A stretch of DNA of 19,433 nucleotides from an uncultured Collinsella sp. (lineage in GTDB: Bacteria > Actinomycetota > Coriobacteriia > Coriobacteriales > Coriobacteriaceae): the NCBI GenBank assembly GCA_900542275.1, contig UQMW01000043.1, positions 1 through 19,433 on the forward strand. Direction: 5' to 3'. The notes beneath the pieces are model-generated. The model saw only the letters and a program-made list of their open reading frames with translations, was not told where the DNA came from and searched no databases. Position numbers and translations under genes: made by a program. How positions within the stretch are numbered: position 1 is the stretch's first letter; the number at the start of each line of letters is the position of its first letter. Of this stretch, positions 7,783 through 17,011 are shown piece after piece.

Positions 7783-7817
7783 GCCCCGATTTCACGTTGT
7801 GAGGTCGGGGCTTTTTT
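7783..7817 (+). terminator. Rho-independent terminator of galE
   Basis: GCCCCGA (7783-7789) pairs with TCGGGGC (7805-7811), with an inner CAC/GTG pairing, followed by six T (7812-7817). It lies 22 bp after the galE stop. Confidence 0.9.
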
Positions 7818-7863
7818 CATGGCATATAGCCATTCGCCGAAAATCGACCAACTTTTTTATCTT

Positions 7864-7900
7864 GCCTATACATGTTTAAACAACATGTTTTACAATAGGC
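7864..7900. promoter_or_regulatory. malQ promoter/operator region with nested inverted repeats
   Basis: GCCTAT (7864-7869) and ATAGGC (7895-7900) form an outer inverted repeat. Inside it lies ATGTTTAAACAA (7872-7883), an 11/12 match to the operator TTGTTTAAACAA proposed for the GntR-family regulator of this window. A further CATGTT/AACATG inverted repeat overlaps it. TACAAT (7891-7896) is the likely -10 box, so the operator covers the spacer and -35 zone. The remaining 81 bp to malQ shows no other clear element. Confidence 0.6.
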
Positions 7901-7981
7901 ATATCGAATCAGAACACCGGAGGCGGACTGCACACCCATTGGCAGGCCGACCCCACAACAAGAAGGTTGGTGAGCGCATTC

Positions 7982-9487
7982 ATGGAGCGTGCAAGCGGCG
8001 TCCTCATGCCCGTCTCATCTCTGCCCGGACCATACGGAATCGGCGGCTTTGGCTGGAATGCCTACGACTTCGTCGATTTTCTCGCCTCGTGCAAACAACA
8101 TTACTGGCAGATTCTGCCCCTTACGACGACCAGCTATGGCGATTCGCCCTATCAGTCGTTCTCGGCCCGCGCGGGCAACCCCAACTTCATCGACTTTGCC
8201 GAACTTATCGAGGCAGGGTATCTTGAGCAGCGCGATATCGATGGCGTGTATCTGGGATCCGACCCCAGCAATGTCGACTACGGTGCTATCTTTGGCGGCC
8301 GCCGTCAGATTCTCGACCGCGCCGCCGAGCGCTTTGCCGCCGATAAGCCGGCAGATTTCGATGACTTTATCCAGGCCAACGAGGACTGGCTCATCCCCTA
8401 CTGTGAGTTCATGACCGTCAAAGAGGAGTGCGGTCTCAAGGCGTTTTGGGAGTGGCCCGCGGAGCTCCGCACCCGCGGCGAGTCTTCCGCCAAGGTCTGC
8501 GCCGACCATCCGGCGCGCATGCTCTACCACCAGATGACGCAGTACTTCTTCGATCGCCAGTGGAGCCGCCTCAAGGCCTATGCCAACGAGCGCGACATTC
8601 TCATCATCGGCGACCTGCCCATTTATGTCTCGCGCGACTCCGTCGAGATGTGGGCGACACCTGAGCTCTTTAAGATCGACGCCGCCGGCAATCCCGTGAG
8701 CGTCGCCGGCACGCCGCCCGACCAGTTCTCGGCCACCGGCCAGTACTGGGGCAACCCCATCTACGACTGGGACGCCATGGAGTCCGACGGCTTCTCCTGG
8801 TGGGAGGGCCGCATTCGCGCTGCCCTCGACATGTACGACGTCATCCGCCTGGATCACTTCCGCGGCTTCGAGGCCTATTGGGAGGTGCCGTTCTCCTCGC
8901 CCGATTCGTCCCACGGTTCGTGGACGCAGGGTCCCGGCCTCAAGCTCTTCAAGACGCTCGAGGAAAAGCTCGGCACGCTGCCCATCATCGCCGAGGACTT
9001 GGGCTTCCTCACTCCCGGTGTCATCGACATGCGCGACAACTCGGGCTTCCCTGGCATGAAGATCCTGCAGTTTGCCTTTGAGGGCACCAACTCGTACTAC
9101 CTGCCGCACAACTACATTGCCAACACCGTCGCCTACGTGGGCACCCACGACAACGAAACGGCGCGTGGTTGGTTTGAGGGAACGGCCACCCCGCGTCAGC
9201 GCGAGCAGGCAGCCCTGTACACCCATCAGCAGGCCGGCGAACCCATGGCAGATGCACTCAATCGCACCATCGCCGCCAGCGTAAGCGACACGTGCATCTA
9301 CACCATGCAGGACCTGCTCAACTTGGGCAATGAGGCGCGCATCAACACCCCTGCCACGCTGGGCGGCAACTGGACCTGGCGCATGCTCGACGGCGCCATC
9401 ACCCGCGAGCTCGAGCACAAACTCACCGACTGGACCGAAACCTACTTCCGCATCCCGTCGGAAGCTGAAATCGAGCTTCCTCAATAG
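7982..9487 (+). CDS. malQ: 4-alpha-glucanotransferase (amylomaltase)
   Basis: Cytoplasmic GH77 enzyme. It moves maltodextrin segments between chains and releases glucose, so short malto-oligosaccharides become long enough for the phosphorylase. The 501-aa protein has the family catalytic triad: Asp291 in RLDHFRGFEAYW (nucleophile), Glu338 in IIAEDLG (acid/base) and Asp390 in GTHDNETARGWF. The spacing matches the Thermus amylomaltase. The N-terminal RASGVLMPVSSLPGPYGIG is typical. The ATG at 7982 follows GGTGA at 8 nt. In-frame TTG (7967) and GTG (7970) starts are less likely because the AGAAGG before them is too close. It is followed by glgP on the same strand with a 128-bp gap, so the pair is probably co-transcribed from the promoter at 7891, under the predicted GntR operator. 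Confidence 0.96.
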   Translation: MERASGVLMPVSSLPGPYGIGGFGWNAYDFVDFLASCKQHYWQILPLTTTSYGDSPYQSFSARAGNPNFIDFAELIEAGYLEQRDIDGVYLGSDPSNVDYGAIFGGRRQILDRAAERFAADKPADFDDFIQANEDWLIPYCEFMTVKEECGLKAFWEWPAELRTRGESSAKVCADHPARMLYHQMTQYFFDRQWSRLKAYANERDILIIGDLPIYVSRDSVEMWATPELFKIDAAGNPVSVAGTPPDQFSATGQYWGNPIYDWDAMESDGFSWWEGRIRAALDMYDVIRLDHFRGFEAYWEVPFSSPDSSHGSWTQGPGLKLFKTLEEKLGTLPIIAEDLGFLTPGVIDMRDNSGFPGMKILQFAFEGTNSYYLPHNYIANTVAYVGTHDNETARGWFEGTATPRQREQAALYTHQQAGEPMADALNRTIAASVSDTCIYTMQDLLNLGNEARINTPATLGGNWTWRMLDGAITRELEHKLTDWTETYFRIPSEAEIELPQ

Positions 9488-9535
9488 GAGCTACCGCGCC
9501 CGACCCCTCCCCACCGTGCGGACGCGCTTGCTTTT

Positions 9536-9575
9536 CCCGCGCGAGGCCACCCCAATCCCCTCGCGCGGGCTTCTT
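9536..9575 (+). terminator. Hairpin between malQ and glgP
   Basis: CCCGCGCGAGG (9536-9546) and CCTCGCGCGGG (9559-9569) form a perfect 11-bp stem with a 12-nt loop, followed by the weak tail CTTCTT. It could be an attenuating terminator, giving partial read-through into glgP, or an mRNA stability hairpin. No separate glgP promoter is obvious in the 40 bp after it. Confidence 0.6.
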
Positions 9576-9615
9576 ATGAATTGCAGACATGAAACAACCC
9601 ATCACAGGAGGAAAC

Positions 9616-11883
<2,268 letters not shown>

Positions 11884-11910
11884 CTCATTCCCCTTACCCA
11901 TCCTCTTGAG

Positions 11911-11943
11911 AAACGGAGTCGTGGCAACACGGCCCCGTTTTTT
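11911..11943 (+). terminator. Rho-independent terminator of malQ-glgP
   Basis: AAACGG-A-GTCGTG (11911-11923), loop GCAA, then a complementary arm ending in CCGTTT (to 11940). The stem has one A/C mismatch and one G-U pair. The arm's T-run continues to 11943. It begins 28 bp after the glgP stop. Confidence 0.85.
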
Positions 11944-11983
11944 GTGCCCGCACGTTACCCTGTGACCCGACTCTGCCAAACAA

Positions 11984-12199
11984 TCTCGATCTGTAACAAC
12001 TAGCCAGCAGAATTGGCACCGCCCGTTACAGAACGAGACAATCAAAACCGTCCATCTGAGTTCATCTCAATCTGTAACATCTGGCACCTAAAATTGCTTC
12101 TTCCTGTTACAGATCGAGACAAACGGAATCGTCCCGCAGCAATATCTCAATCTGTAACATCTAACGTCCGAAATCGGCCCCACCTGTTACAGATCGAGA
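11984..12199. repeat. Array of six alternating 15-bp motifs, about 40-bp period
   Basis: The motif TGTTACAGATCGAGA occurs on the plus strand at 12105-12119 and 12185-12199, and as GTTACAGAACGAGA at 12025-12038. Its complement, TCTCAATCTGTAACA, occurs at 12065-12079 and 12145-12159, and as TCTCGATCTGTAAC at 11984-11997. Orientation alternates strictly, same-orientation copies are 80-81 bp apart, and the 25-27 bp between copies are unrelated. Each left/right pair could form a hairpin. Copies 2-6 extend the similarity to ATCTCAATCTGTAACATCT or GAGACAAAC-like ends. The array fills most of the convergent gap 11884-12339; no open frame is supported there. A binding array or a BIME/REP-type repeat cluster are the main possibilities. 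Confidence 0.88.
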
Positions 12200-12227
12200 C
12201 AAACGACCGGCCAGACAGCCCCAACAC

Positions 12228-12271
12228 AAAGAAAGGCTCCCCTCTCGCCCAGTGGACGGGAGGGGAGCCTT
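12228..12271 (-). terminator. Terminator of the sugar ABC transporter operon
   Basis: AAGGCTCCCCT (12233-12243) and AGGGGAGCCTT (12261-12271) form a perfect 11-bp stem, with additional pairing inside. Read on the minus strand it is followed by TTTCTTTG, a usable U-tract. It lies 69 bp past the ATPase stop. The plus-strand side (TTATATG) is weaker. Confidence 0.82.
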
Positions 12272-12339
12272 ATATGTGACCGCGGCAAAAGGATGGTAAT
12301 ACCGCAGTCGCCCAAAGGGAGGGCCTGGATGCACCGGGC

Positions 12340-13539
12340 CTAGATAAGGTTCTTGCCAGAGACCTTATCGAAGAGGTGGGTCGCATTCTTCTCGAACTTG
12401 AACCAGATGGGGTCGCCCGCCTTGAGCGCGCCCTTGGCCTCGAGGTCGACGACGGGGATAATCAGGACAAACTGGCCGTCGGGAGCGGTCACGTGGACAT
12501 GCTCGGTCGAGCCCATGAGCTCGGTCACCTCGACGGTGCCCTGGAGCGCACCCTCCTCGCCCTTGTCGGCAAGCAGGATCTGCTCGGGACGCACGCCGGC
12601 CGTAATCTCCTTCACGTCGCCGCCGTCCCAGTTGAGGGCAAGCTGTGCGCAAGTCTCGGGGGCGAGCGCCACGTTCATATCCTCGGTCTTGACGGTAAAG
12701 CCGTTGCCCGAGCGCACCAGCTGGGCATCGAAGAAGTTCATCTGCGGCACGCCGATGAAGCCGGCGACGAAGATGTTCGCGGGATGGTTGAAGACCTCCT
12801 GCGGCGTGGCGATCTGCTGGACGACGCCGTCCTTCATGACCACGATACGGTCGCCGAGGGTCATAGCCTCGGTCTGGTCGTGGGTAACGTAGATGAAGGT
12901 ACCCTTGATCTCGTGACGCAGCTTAATGAGCTCGGCGCGCATCTGGTTACGCAACTTGGCGTCCAGGTTGGACAGCGGCTCGTCCATCAGGAAGACCTTG
13001 GGGTCACGCACGATGGCGCGGCCGATGGCGACGCGCTGACGCTGACCGCCCGAGAGCGCCTTGGGCTTACGGTCGAGGTACTCGGTAATACCCAGGATCT
13101 CGGCAGCGGAGCGGACCTTGCGGTCGATCTCGTCCTTGGGGACTTTCTTGAGCTCAAGCGTAAACGCCATGTTCTCGTACACCGTCATGTTGGGGTACAG
13201 AGCGTAGCTCTGGAACACCATGGCGATGTCGCGGTCCTTGGGAGCGACGTCGTTGACGCGCTTGCCGTCGATGAGCACGTCACCCGAGGTGATGTCCTCC
13301 AGGCCGGCGACCATGCGCATCGTCGTGGACTTACCGCAGCCAGAGGGGCCAACGAGGACGATGAACTCCTGGTCGTGAACGGTGAGGTTAAAGTCCTCTA
13401 CAGCGAGCACACCGTCCTCGGTAACCTTGAGGTTGTGCTTCTTCTCCCCGGTCTTCTTCTTTTTGCCAAAGAAGCCCTTCTTTTTTGACTCGTTGTTGGG
13501 ATACACCTTCTGAACATGTTTGAGAACGATCTCGGCCAT
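12340..13539 (-). CDS. Sugar ABC transporter ATP-binding protein (MalK/MsmK/UgpC type)
   Basis: The ATPase that drives import through the two permeases encoded upstream on the same strand. It acts as a dimer at the inner face of the membrane. The 399-aa protein has Walker A GPSGCGKST (64-72), the Q-loop at Gln110, signature LSGGQ (162-166), Walker B VFLMDEP (182-188) and the H-loop at His220. A C-terminal regulatory/OB-fold domain follows, as in MalK and MsmK. The segment after the A-loop Tyr13-Pro14-Asn15 carries an unusual lysine-rich insertion (about residues 16-44) that is absent from typical MsmK. The ATG at 13539 follows AAAGG. It is the last gene of the operon, 68 bp after the second permease. 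MsmX-like ATPases can serve several transporters, so this one may too. Confidence 0.95.
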   Translation of the reverse strand: MAEIVLKHVQKVYPNNESKKKGFFGKKKKTGEKKHNLKVTEDGVLAVEDFNLTVHDQEFIVLVGPSGCGKSTTMRMVAGLEDITSGDVLIDGKRVNDVAPKDRDIAMVFQSYALYPNMTVYENMAFTLELKKVPKDEIDRKVRSAAEILGITEYLDRKPKALSGGQRQRVAIGRAIVRDPKVFLMDEPLSNLDAKLRNQMRAELIKLRHEIKGTFIYVTHDQTEAMTLGDRIVVMKDGVVQQIATPQEVFNHPANIFVAGFIGVPQMNFFDAQLVRSGNGFTVKTEDMNVALAPETCAQLALNWDGGDVKEITAGVRPEQILLADKGEEGALQGTVEVTELMGSTEHVHVTAPDGQFVLIIPVVDLEAKGALKAGDPIWFKFEKNATHLFDKVSGKNLI

Positions 13540-13557
13540 GTCTTTACCTTTCGATAC

Positions 13558-13582
13558 GCGGCGCCGCGATGAGGGGCGCCGC
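13558..13582 (-). other. Hairpin between second permease and ATPase genes
   Basis: GCGGCGCC (13558-13565) and GGCGCCGC (13575-13582) form a perfect 8-bp GC stem with a 9-nt loop in the 68-bp intercistronic gap. No U-tract follows on the minus strand. It is probably an RNA processing or stability element rather than a terminator. Confidence 0.55.
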
Positions 13583-13607
13583 CAAAACTTGCAAAACAGT
13601 TACGGCA

Positions 13608-14447
13608 TCAGCCCTTGACGGCACCTGCCACCACACCGTCGATGATGTACTTCTGGCAGAAGATGTACATGATGACGATGGGGACGACGACCATCATGAT
13701 GCAGGCCATCATGGGGCCAAGCTCGACATGGCCATAGCCGCCACGGAAGTACTGGATCAAGATAGGAATGGTCTTGTACTTGGTGGAGTCGAGCGTAAGG
13801 TAGGGCAGCAGGTAGTCGTTCCAGACCCACATGGTCTCGAGGATGCCGACCGAAAGATAGGTGGGCTTCATGATGGGAAGGACGATCTTAAAGAACACCT
13901 GGACCGGGTTGCAGCCGTCGATCATGGCCGCTTCCTCAATCTCGAGCGGGATGTTCTTGACAAAGCCGGCGAACATAAAGACCGCCAGGCCCGCACCAAA
14001 GCCCAGATAGATGAAGCAGATGTTGAACGGCGTGTTAAAGCCGATGCGGTCCGCGAGGTTGGACAGCGTGAACATCAGCATCTGGAAGGGCACGACCATC
14101 GAGAAAACGAACAGGTAATAGAAGAAGTTCGAAATCTTGCTGTTGACGCGCACCACGTACCAAGCGCACATGGAGCAGCACACCAAAATCAGCACGACCG
14201 ACGTGACCGTGATGATAAGCGAATACATAAACGCCGAAGCAAAGCCTTGCTCGTTAAGAGCATGCACGTAGTTTGCAAGGCCGTTGAACGTCTCGGGCGT
14301 GAGCAGATCGAACGCCGTGGTGGTGCTGATTGCAGTCCCCTTCTTAAAGGAATTGAGTGCAATCATGAACACGGGGTAGATCCACGCGAGCGACAGGATC
14401 GTAAAGAAAATCGAGAGAGCGCGGTTGATAGCCTTATCGCGTTTCAT
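13608..14447 (-). CDS. Sugar ABC transporter permease, MalG/MsmG type
   Basis: One of two membrane subunits of a CUT1-family carbohydrate importer. The 279-aa protein has about six hydrophobic segments, the first at residues 8-31. The cytoplasmic EAA loop (171-191, EEAAMIDGCNPVQVFFKIVLP region) docks on the ATPase. The C-terminus YIIDGVVAGAVKG is characteristic of MalG/MsmG/AraQ permeases. Its ATG overlaps the stop of the preceding permease gene by one base (TAATG), which implies translational coupling and equal amounts of the two subunits. Substrate cannot be told from the permease. Malto-oligosaccharide, or an alpha-galactoside as in Msm systems, is plausible given the neighbours. Confidence 0.94.
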   Translation of the reverse strand: MKRDKAINRALSIFFTILSLAWIYPVFMIALNSFKKGTAISTTTAFDLLTPETFNGLANYVHALNEQGFASAFMYSLIITVTSVVLILVCCSMCAWYVVRVNSKISNFFYYLFVFSMVVPFQMLMFTLSNLADRIGFNTPFNICFIYLGFGAGLAVFMFAGFVKNIPLEIEEAAMIDGCNPVQVFFKIVLPIMKPTYLSVGILETMWVWNDYLLPYLTLDSTKYKTIPILIQYFRGGYGHVELGPMMACIMMVVVPIVIMYIFCQKYIIDGVVAGAVKG

Positions 14448-15301
14448 TACTGCTGCACCTCCTTGGACCTCGTGGCCTTAAGCTGGATCATGGAAATAGC
14501 GACGACCAGGATGCAGAAGATGACTGCCTTGGCCTGGCCAATGCCCTGCCATGCGATGCCAGCGCGCGAATAGAACGTGTTGTAGATGTTCAGGGCGAGC
14601 ATCTCGGTGGAGTGCGCCGGGGCGCCACCGGTAAGGGCGAGGTTCTGGTCGAACAGCTTAAAGCCGTTGGTGATGGACAGGAACAGGCAGATGGTGATGG
14701 TCGGCATCAGGTTGGGGATCTTAACCTTCCAAAACGTCTGCCATGCCGTAGCGCCATCGACCTTGGCGGCCTCGATGTAGTCAGACGGGATGGACTGCAG
14801 ACCGGCGATGTAGATGATCATCATGTAGCCGACCTGTTGCCACAGGGTCAGGATGATAAGGCCCCAGAAGCCAGCGGCGGAGTTGAGGGCGATAAGCTGG
14901 GCACCCACGTTGGAGAGCAGGCAGTTGATCAGAATCTGCCAAATGTAACCCAGCACAATGCCGCCGATCAGGTTAGGCATAAAGAAAATCGTACGGAAGA
15001 TGTTGGTGCCCTTGAGCGCCTTGCGGGTGAGCGCCTGCGCAATGGCCAGCGCGATCACGTTGATGAGCACCGTCGACAGGAAGGCAAACGCCACGGTAAA
15101 GAAGAACGACGTGGAGAACTGCGGGTCGGTCAGTGCGCGCACGTAGTTCTCGATACCGACAAAGTGCGCGTTATTGATGGTAATAAACTGGCAGAACGAG
15201 AGATAGAAACCCTGGATAAAGGGAATCACGAACCCGATCATAAACGCCAGGCACGTGGGCAGCATAAAGAGCGGCCACCAGCGCTTGAGTGCTTTGCCCA
15301 T
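14447..15301 (-). CDS. Sugar ABC transporter permease, MalF/MsmF type
   Basis: The partner membrane subunit of the CUT1 importer. The 284-aa protein starts with a hydrophobic helix (about 9-30) preceded by basic residues and has about six membrane segments. Its EAA loop lies at 177-196 (IEAAKVDGATAWQTFWKVKIP region). It lacks the large periplasmic P2 loop that makes E. coli MalF 514 aa, as usual in Gram-positive MsmF-like proteins. The ATG at 15301 follows AAAGGA at good spacing. It lies 87 bp after the binding protein gene, with a strong hairpin in that gap, and overlaps the next permease gene by one base. Confidence 0.94.
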   Translation of the reverse strand: MGKALKRWWPLFMLPTCLAFMIGFVIPFIQGFYLSFCQFITINNAHFVGIENYVRALTDPQFSTSFFFTVAFAFLSTVLINVIALAIAQALTRKALKGTNIFRTIFFMPNLIGGIVLGYIWQILINCLLSNVGAQLIALNSAAGFWGLIILTLWQQVGYMMIIYIAGLQSIPSDYIEAAKVDGATAWQTFWKVKIPNLMPTITICLFLSITNGFKLFDQNLALTGGAPAHSTEMLALNIYNTFYSRAGIAWQGIGQAKAVIFCILVVAISMIQLKATRSKEVQQ

Positions 15302-15321
15302 AGAAGGGTCCTTTCAATATG

Positions 15322-15357
15322 CAGGGGGCGGGCAAACCTACGTCTGCCCGCCCCCTG
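15322..15357 (-). other. Strong intercistronic hairpin between binding protein and permease genes
   Basis: CAGGGGGCGGGCA (15322-15334) and TGCCCGCCCCCTG (15345-15357) form a perfect 13-bp stem, almost all G-C, with a 10-nt loop. On the minus strand it is followed by CATATTGAAAGG, not by a U-run, so full termination is unlikely. It is in the same position as the hairpins known between binding-protein and permease genes in other sugar operons, where they protect the upstream mRNA and let the binding protein be made in excess. Confidence 0.72.
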
Positions 15358-15388
15358 TCGCTAATCAGATAGCTTGGGCAGCAACTGC

Positions 15389-16705
15389 TTACTCGGAAGC
15401 AGCCTTCTCGGTCTTCCAGCCATCGACGAAGGCATTCTTGACGCCGTCCCACTTGGTGTTGTCGGCAGCATAAGCGATGAGAGCCTGCTTGAGGTTCTTC
15501 TTCCACTCCTCAGAGGGGATGTAAACGAAGTCCCAAGCAACGGTCTTCTTGCCATCCTTGGCCATAGCAACGGCCTGCTGCGAGAAGACGTTGGTGGTCT
15601 CCTTAGCGCTCTTGAACGGGGCGGTCAGACCCATCTTGTCAGCGATGATGCTGGTGGCGGTGTCAGAAGTGACGCACCAATACATGAAGTCCTCGGTGGC
15701 CTTCTGGGCATCCTCGGAAGCCTGGGAGCTGACGCACCAGTAGTTCTCGCCGCCGGAGCACAGGCCCTGGTTCTCCTCGCCGTCGACGCCGATGTAGATC
15801 GGCAGCATGCCGAGCTGGTCGTCGGTCATACCGGCCTTGGTGAGGTCGGCGTAGGCCCAAGAGCCGTTCTGGTAGAAGACGGCCTTGCCGGTTGCGAACT
15901 CGTTAGTGGCGTCGTCACCGGTCTTGGAGGCGAGCTGCGAAGGATCGCAGGTGGAGTCGGTGATGTACAGGTCGAAGATCTGCTTAAAGTTGTCGAGATA
16001 CTCGCCCTTGATCTCGTCGTCCTCCTGGTTGTGCTCCTTCTCGAACTCGTAGTAGAGCGGGAGGTTGGCGAGGTGGGTGGTGTAGCGCCAGCTGGAGGAG
16101 TCATCCATGCCGGCGGAAGTGAAGGCACCGTCAACGCCGAGCTCGTCCTTGTGGGCCTGGATGTCATCGGCGCAAGCCTTCAGCTTGTCGAAGGAGTTGA
16201 TGTCCTCGGCCTTGTAGCCAGCCTTCTCGAGGAGCTCCTTGTTGTAGATGATGCCGTAGCTCTCCTGAACCCAGTCGATACCCAGATCCTTGCCGTCGGA
16301 CTGCAGAGCCAGGGAGTCGTCGATGAGCTCGCCGCGGAGCTTGGTGTCGGACAGATCGGCGCAGTAATCCTTCCAGTTCTTAAGACCGGTGGGGCCGTTG
16401 ACCTGGAACAGCGTCGGAGCGGAGCTCTTGGACATCTCGGACTTGAGCTTCTCCTCGTAGGTGTTGGAGGCGGCGGTCACGATCTTGACCTCGACGCCCT
16501 TCTCCTTCTTGTACGCCTTGGCGATCTCCTTCCACTCCTTGTCGACCTCGGGCTTGAACTGGAGGAAGTAGACCTCGGCAGCGTCACCAGAAGCAGAGGA
16601 GCCAGAGCCGGCAGAACCACCGCAGCCCACGAGGCCCAGACCAAGAACCGCAGCCGCGGAACCAGCAAAGCCCAGGAACTGCCTTCTGCTCATTTCGTTC
16701 TTCAT
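15389..16705 (-). CDS. Sugar ABC transporter substrate-binding lipoprotein
   Basis: Extracellular receptor of the CUT1 importer, anchored to the outer face of the membrane. The 438-aa protein begins MKNEMSRRQFLGFAG. It combines a twin-arginine motif (Arg7-Arg8) with a lipobox LVGC (25-28), giving an N-terminal lipidated Cys28 followed by a Gly/Ser-rich tether. The rest is a family 1 solute-binding protein (MalE/MsmE/UgpB fold) with segments such as VNGPTGLKNW and SYGIIYNKELLEKAGY. The ATG at 16705 was chosen because AAAGGGTGG precedes it; a start at 16723 lies within that site. It is first in the operon, before two permeases and the ATPase. Operator-like palindromes upstream suggest GntR control. 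The ligand is unknown, probably an oligosaccharide. Confidence 0.94.
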   Translation of the reverse strand: MKNEMSRRQFLGFAGSAAAVLGLGLVGCGGSAGSGSSASGDAAEVYFLQFKPEVDKEWKEIAKAYKKEKGVEVKIVTAASNTYEEKLKSEMSKSSAPTLFQVNGPTGLKNWKDYCADLSDTKLRGELIDDSLALQSDGKDLGIDWVQESYGIIYNKELLEKAGYKAEDINSFDKLKACADDIQAHKDELGVDGAFTSAGMDDSSSWRYTTHLANLPLYYEFEKEHNQEDDEIKGEYLDNFKQIFDLYITDSTCDPSQLASKTGDDATNEFATGKAVFYQNGSWAYADLTKAGMTDDQLGMLPIYIGVDGEENQGLCSGGENYWCVSSQASEDAQKATEDFMYWCVTSDTATSIIADKMGLTAPFKSAKETTNVFSQQAVAMAKDGKKTVAWDFVYIPSEEWKKNLKQALIAYAADNTKWDGVKNAFVDGWKTEKAASE

Positions 16706-16814
16706 TACAATCCACCCTTTCACACCGTGGCGGCACCCTTTGCCGCCGCCTTCGGAGATTGGCTCGGGGACTTTGCCCCTTTTGCTGATTTGTACAATAC
16801 GCTATTTGGCTAGT

Positions 16815-16826
16815 TGTTTGAACAAG
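16815..16826. promoter_or_regulatory. TTGTTTAAACAA-like site, proximal, ahead of the ABC operon
   Basis: TTGTTTGAACAA, an 11/12 match, lies 110 bp upstream of the binding protein start. It is nested in a wider inverted repeat, CTAGT (16811-16815) with ACTAG (16832-16836). A convincing promoter could not be assigned nearby; TATTGT on the minus strand (16794-16799) is the best -10 candidate. Confidence 0.55.
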
Positions 16827-16888
16827 TATTACTAGAGCGGTAGAAAAACTTCGGTGAACGGTAATTTCGACTTGATACTTGACAAGTT

Positions 16889-16900
16889 TTGTATAAACAA
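16889..16900. promoter_or_regulatory. TTGTTTAAACAA-like site, distal, ahead of the ABC operon
   Basis: TTGTATAAACAA is one base from TTGTTTAAACAA and one base from TTGTATATACAA, the TreR operator core as I recall it. It is 74 bp from the proximal site, about seven helical turns. An unrelated small palindrome ACTTGACAAGT (16877-16887) adjoins it. The rest of the 306-bp gap 16706-17011 holds the hairpin at 16920 and no open frame. Confidence 0.5.
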
Positions 16901-16919
16901 TTATTTATTATCGAATGCA

Positions 16920-16972
16920 GCGAAAACGCCCGGTCAAGCCGATGCATTGTCGGTTTGACCGGGCGTTTTCGC
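16920..16972. terminator. Strong 23-bp hairpin downstream of gntR
   Basis: GCGAAAACGCCCGGTCAA (16920-16937) is the exact reverse complement of 16955-16972. The stem continues with one G-U and four Watson-Crick pairs to a 7-nt loop TGCATTG. A functional terminator would use the inner GCCCGGTC/GACCGGGC stem followed by GTTTTCGC, in either direction. It starts 40 bp past the gntR stop and separates gntR from the ABC operon promoter. Confidence 0.8.
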
Positions 16973-17011
16973 TTTGAGGGCATGAGTCTCGTCAGGCTGC
17001 GAGCTAGCCGG

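Noticed and set aside
7967..7981. TTG or GTG start for malQ
   Set aside because: The AGAAGG there is directly adjacent, leaving no normal spacing. The ATG at 7982 has GGTGA at 8 nt and gives the expected N-terminus.
8015..9484. 489-codon open frame antisense to malQ
   Set aside because: It lies wholly inside malQ on the other strand and its composition follows the malQ codon pattern. All family motifs are on the plus strand.
9589..9615. Earlier start codon for glgP
   Set aside because: It adds nine residues not typical of the family and lies upstream of the clear AGGAGG that serves the ATG at 9616.
11984..12199. Possible CRISPR array
   Set aside because: The repeats are only 15-19 bp, alternate in orientation, are not identical, and no cas gene is nearby.
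15374..16813. 479-codon open frame antisense to the binding protein gene
   Set aside because: Leucine- and valine-rich low-information translation of the reverse strand. The sense strand has a clear lipoprotein with a ribosome binding site.
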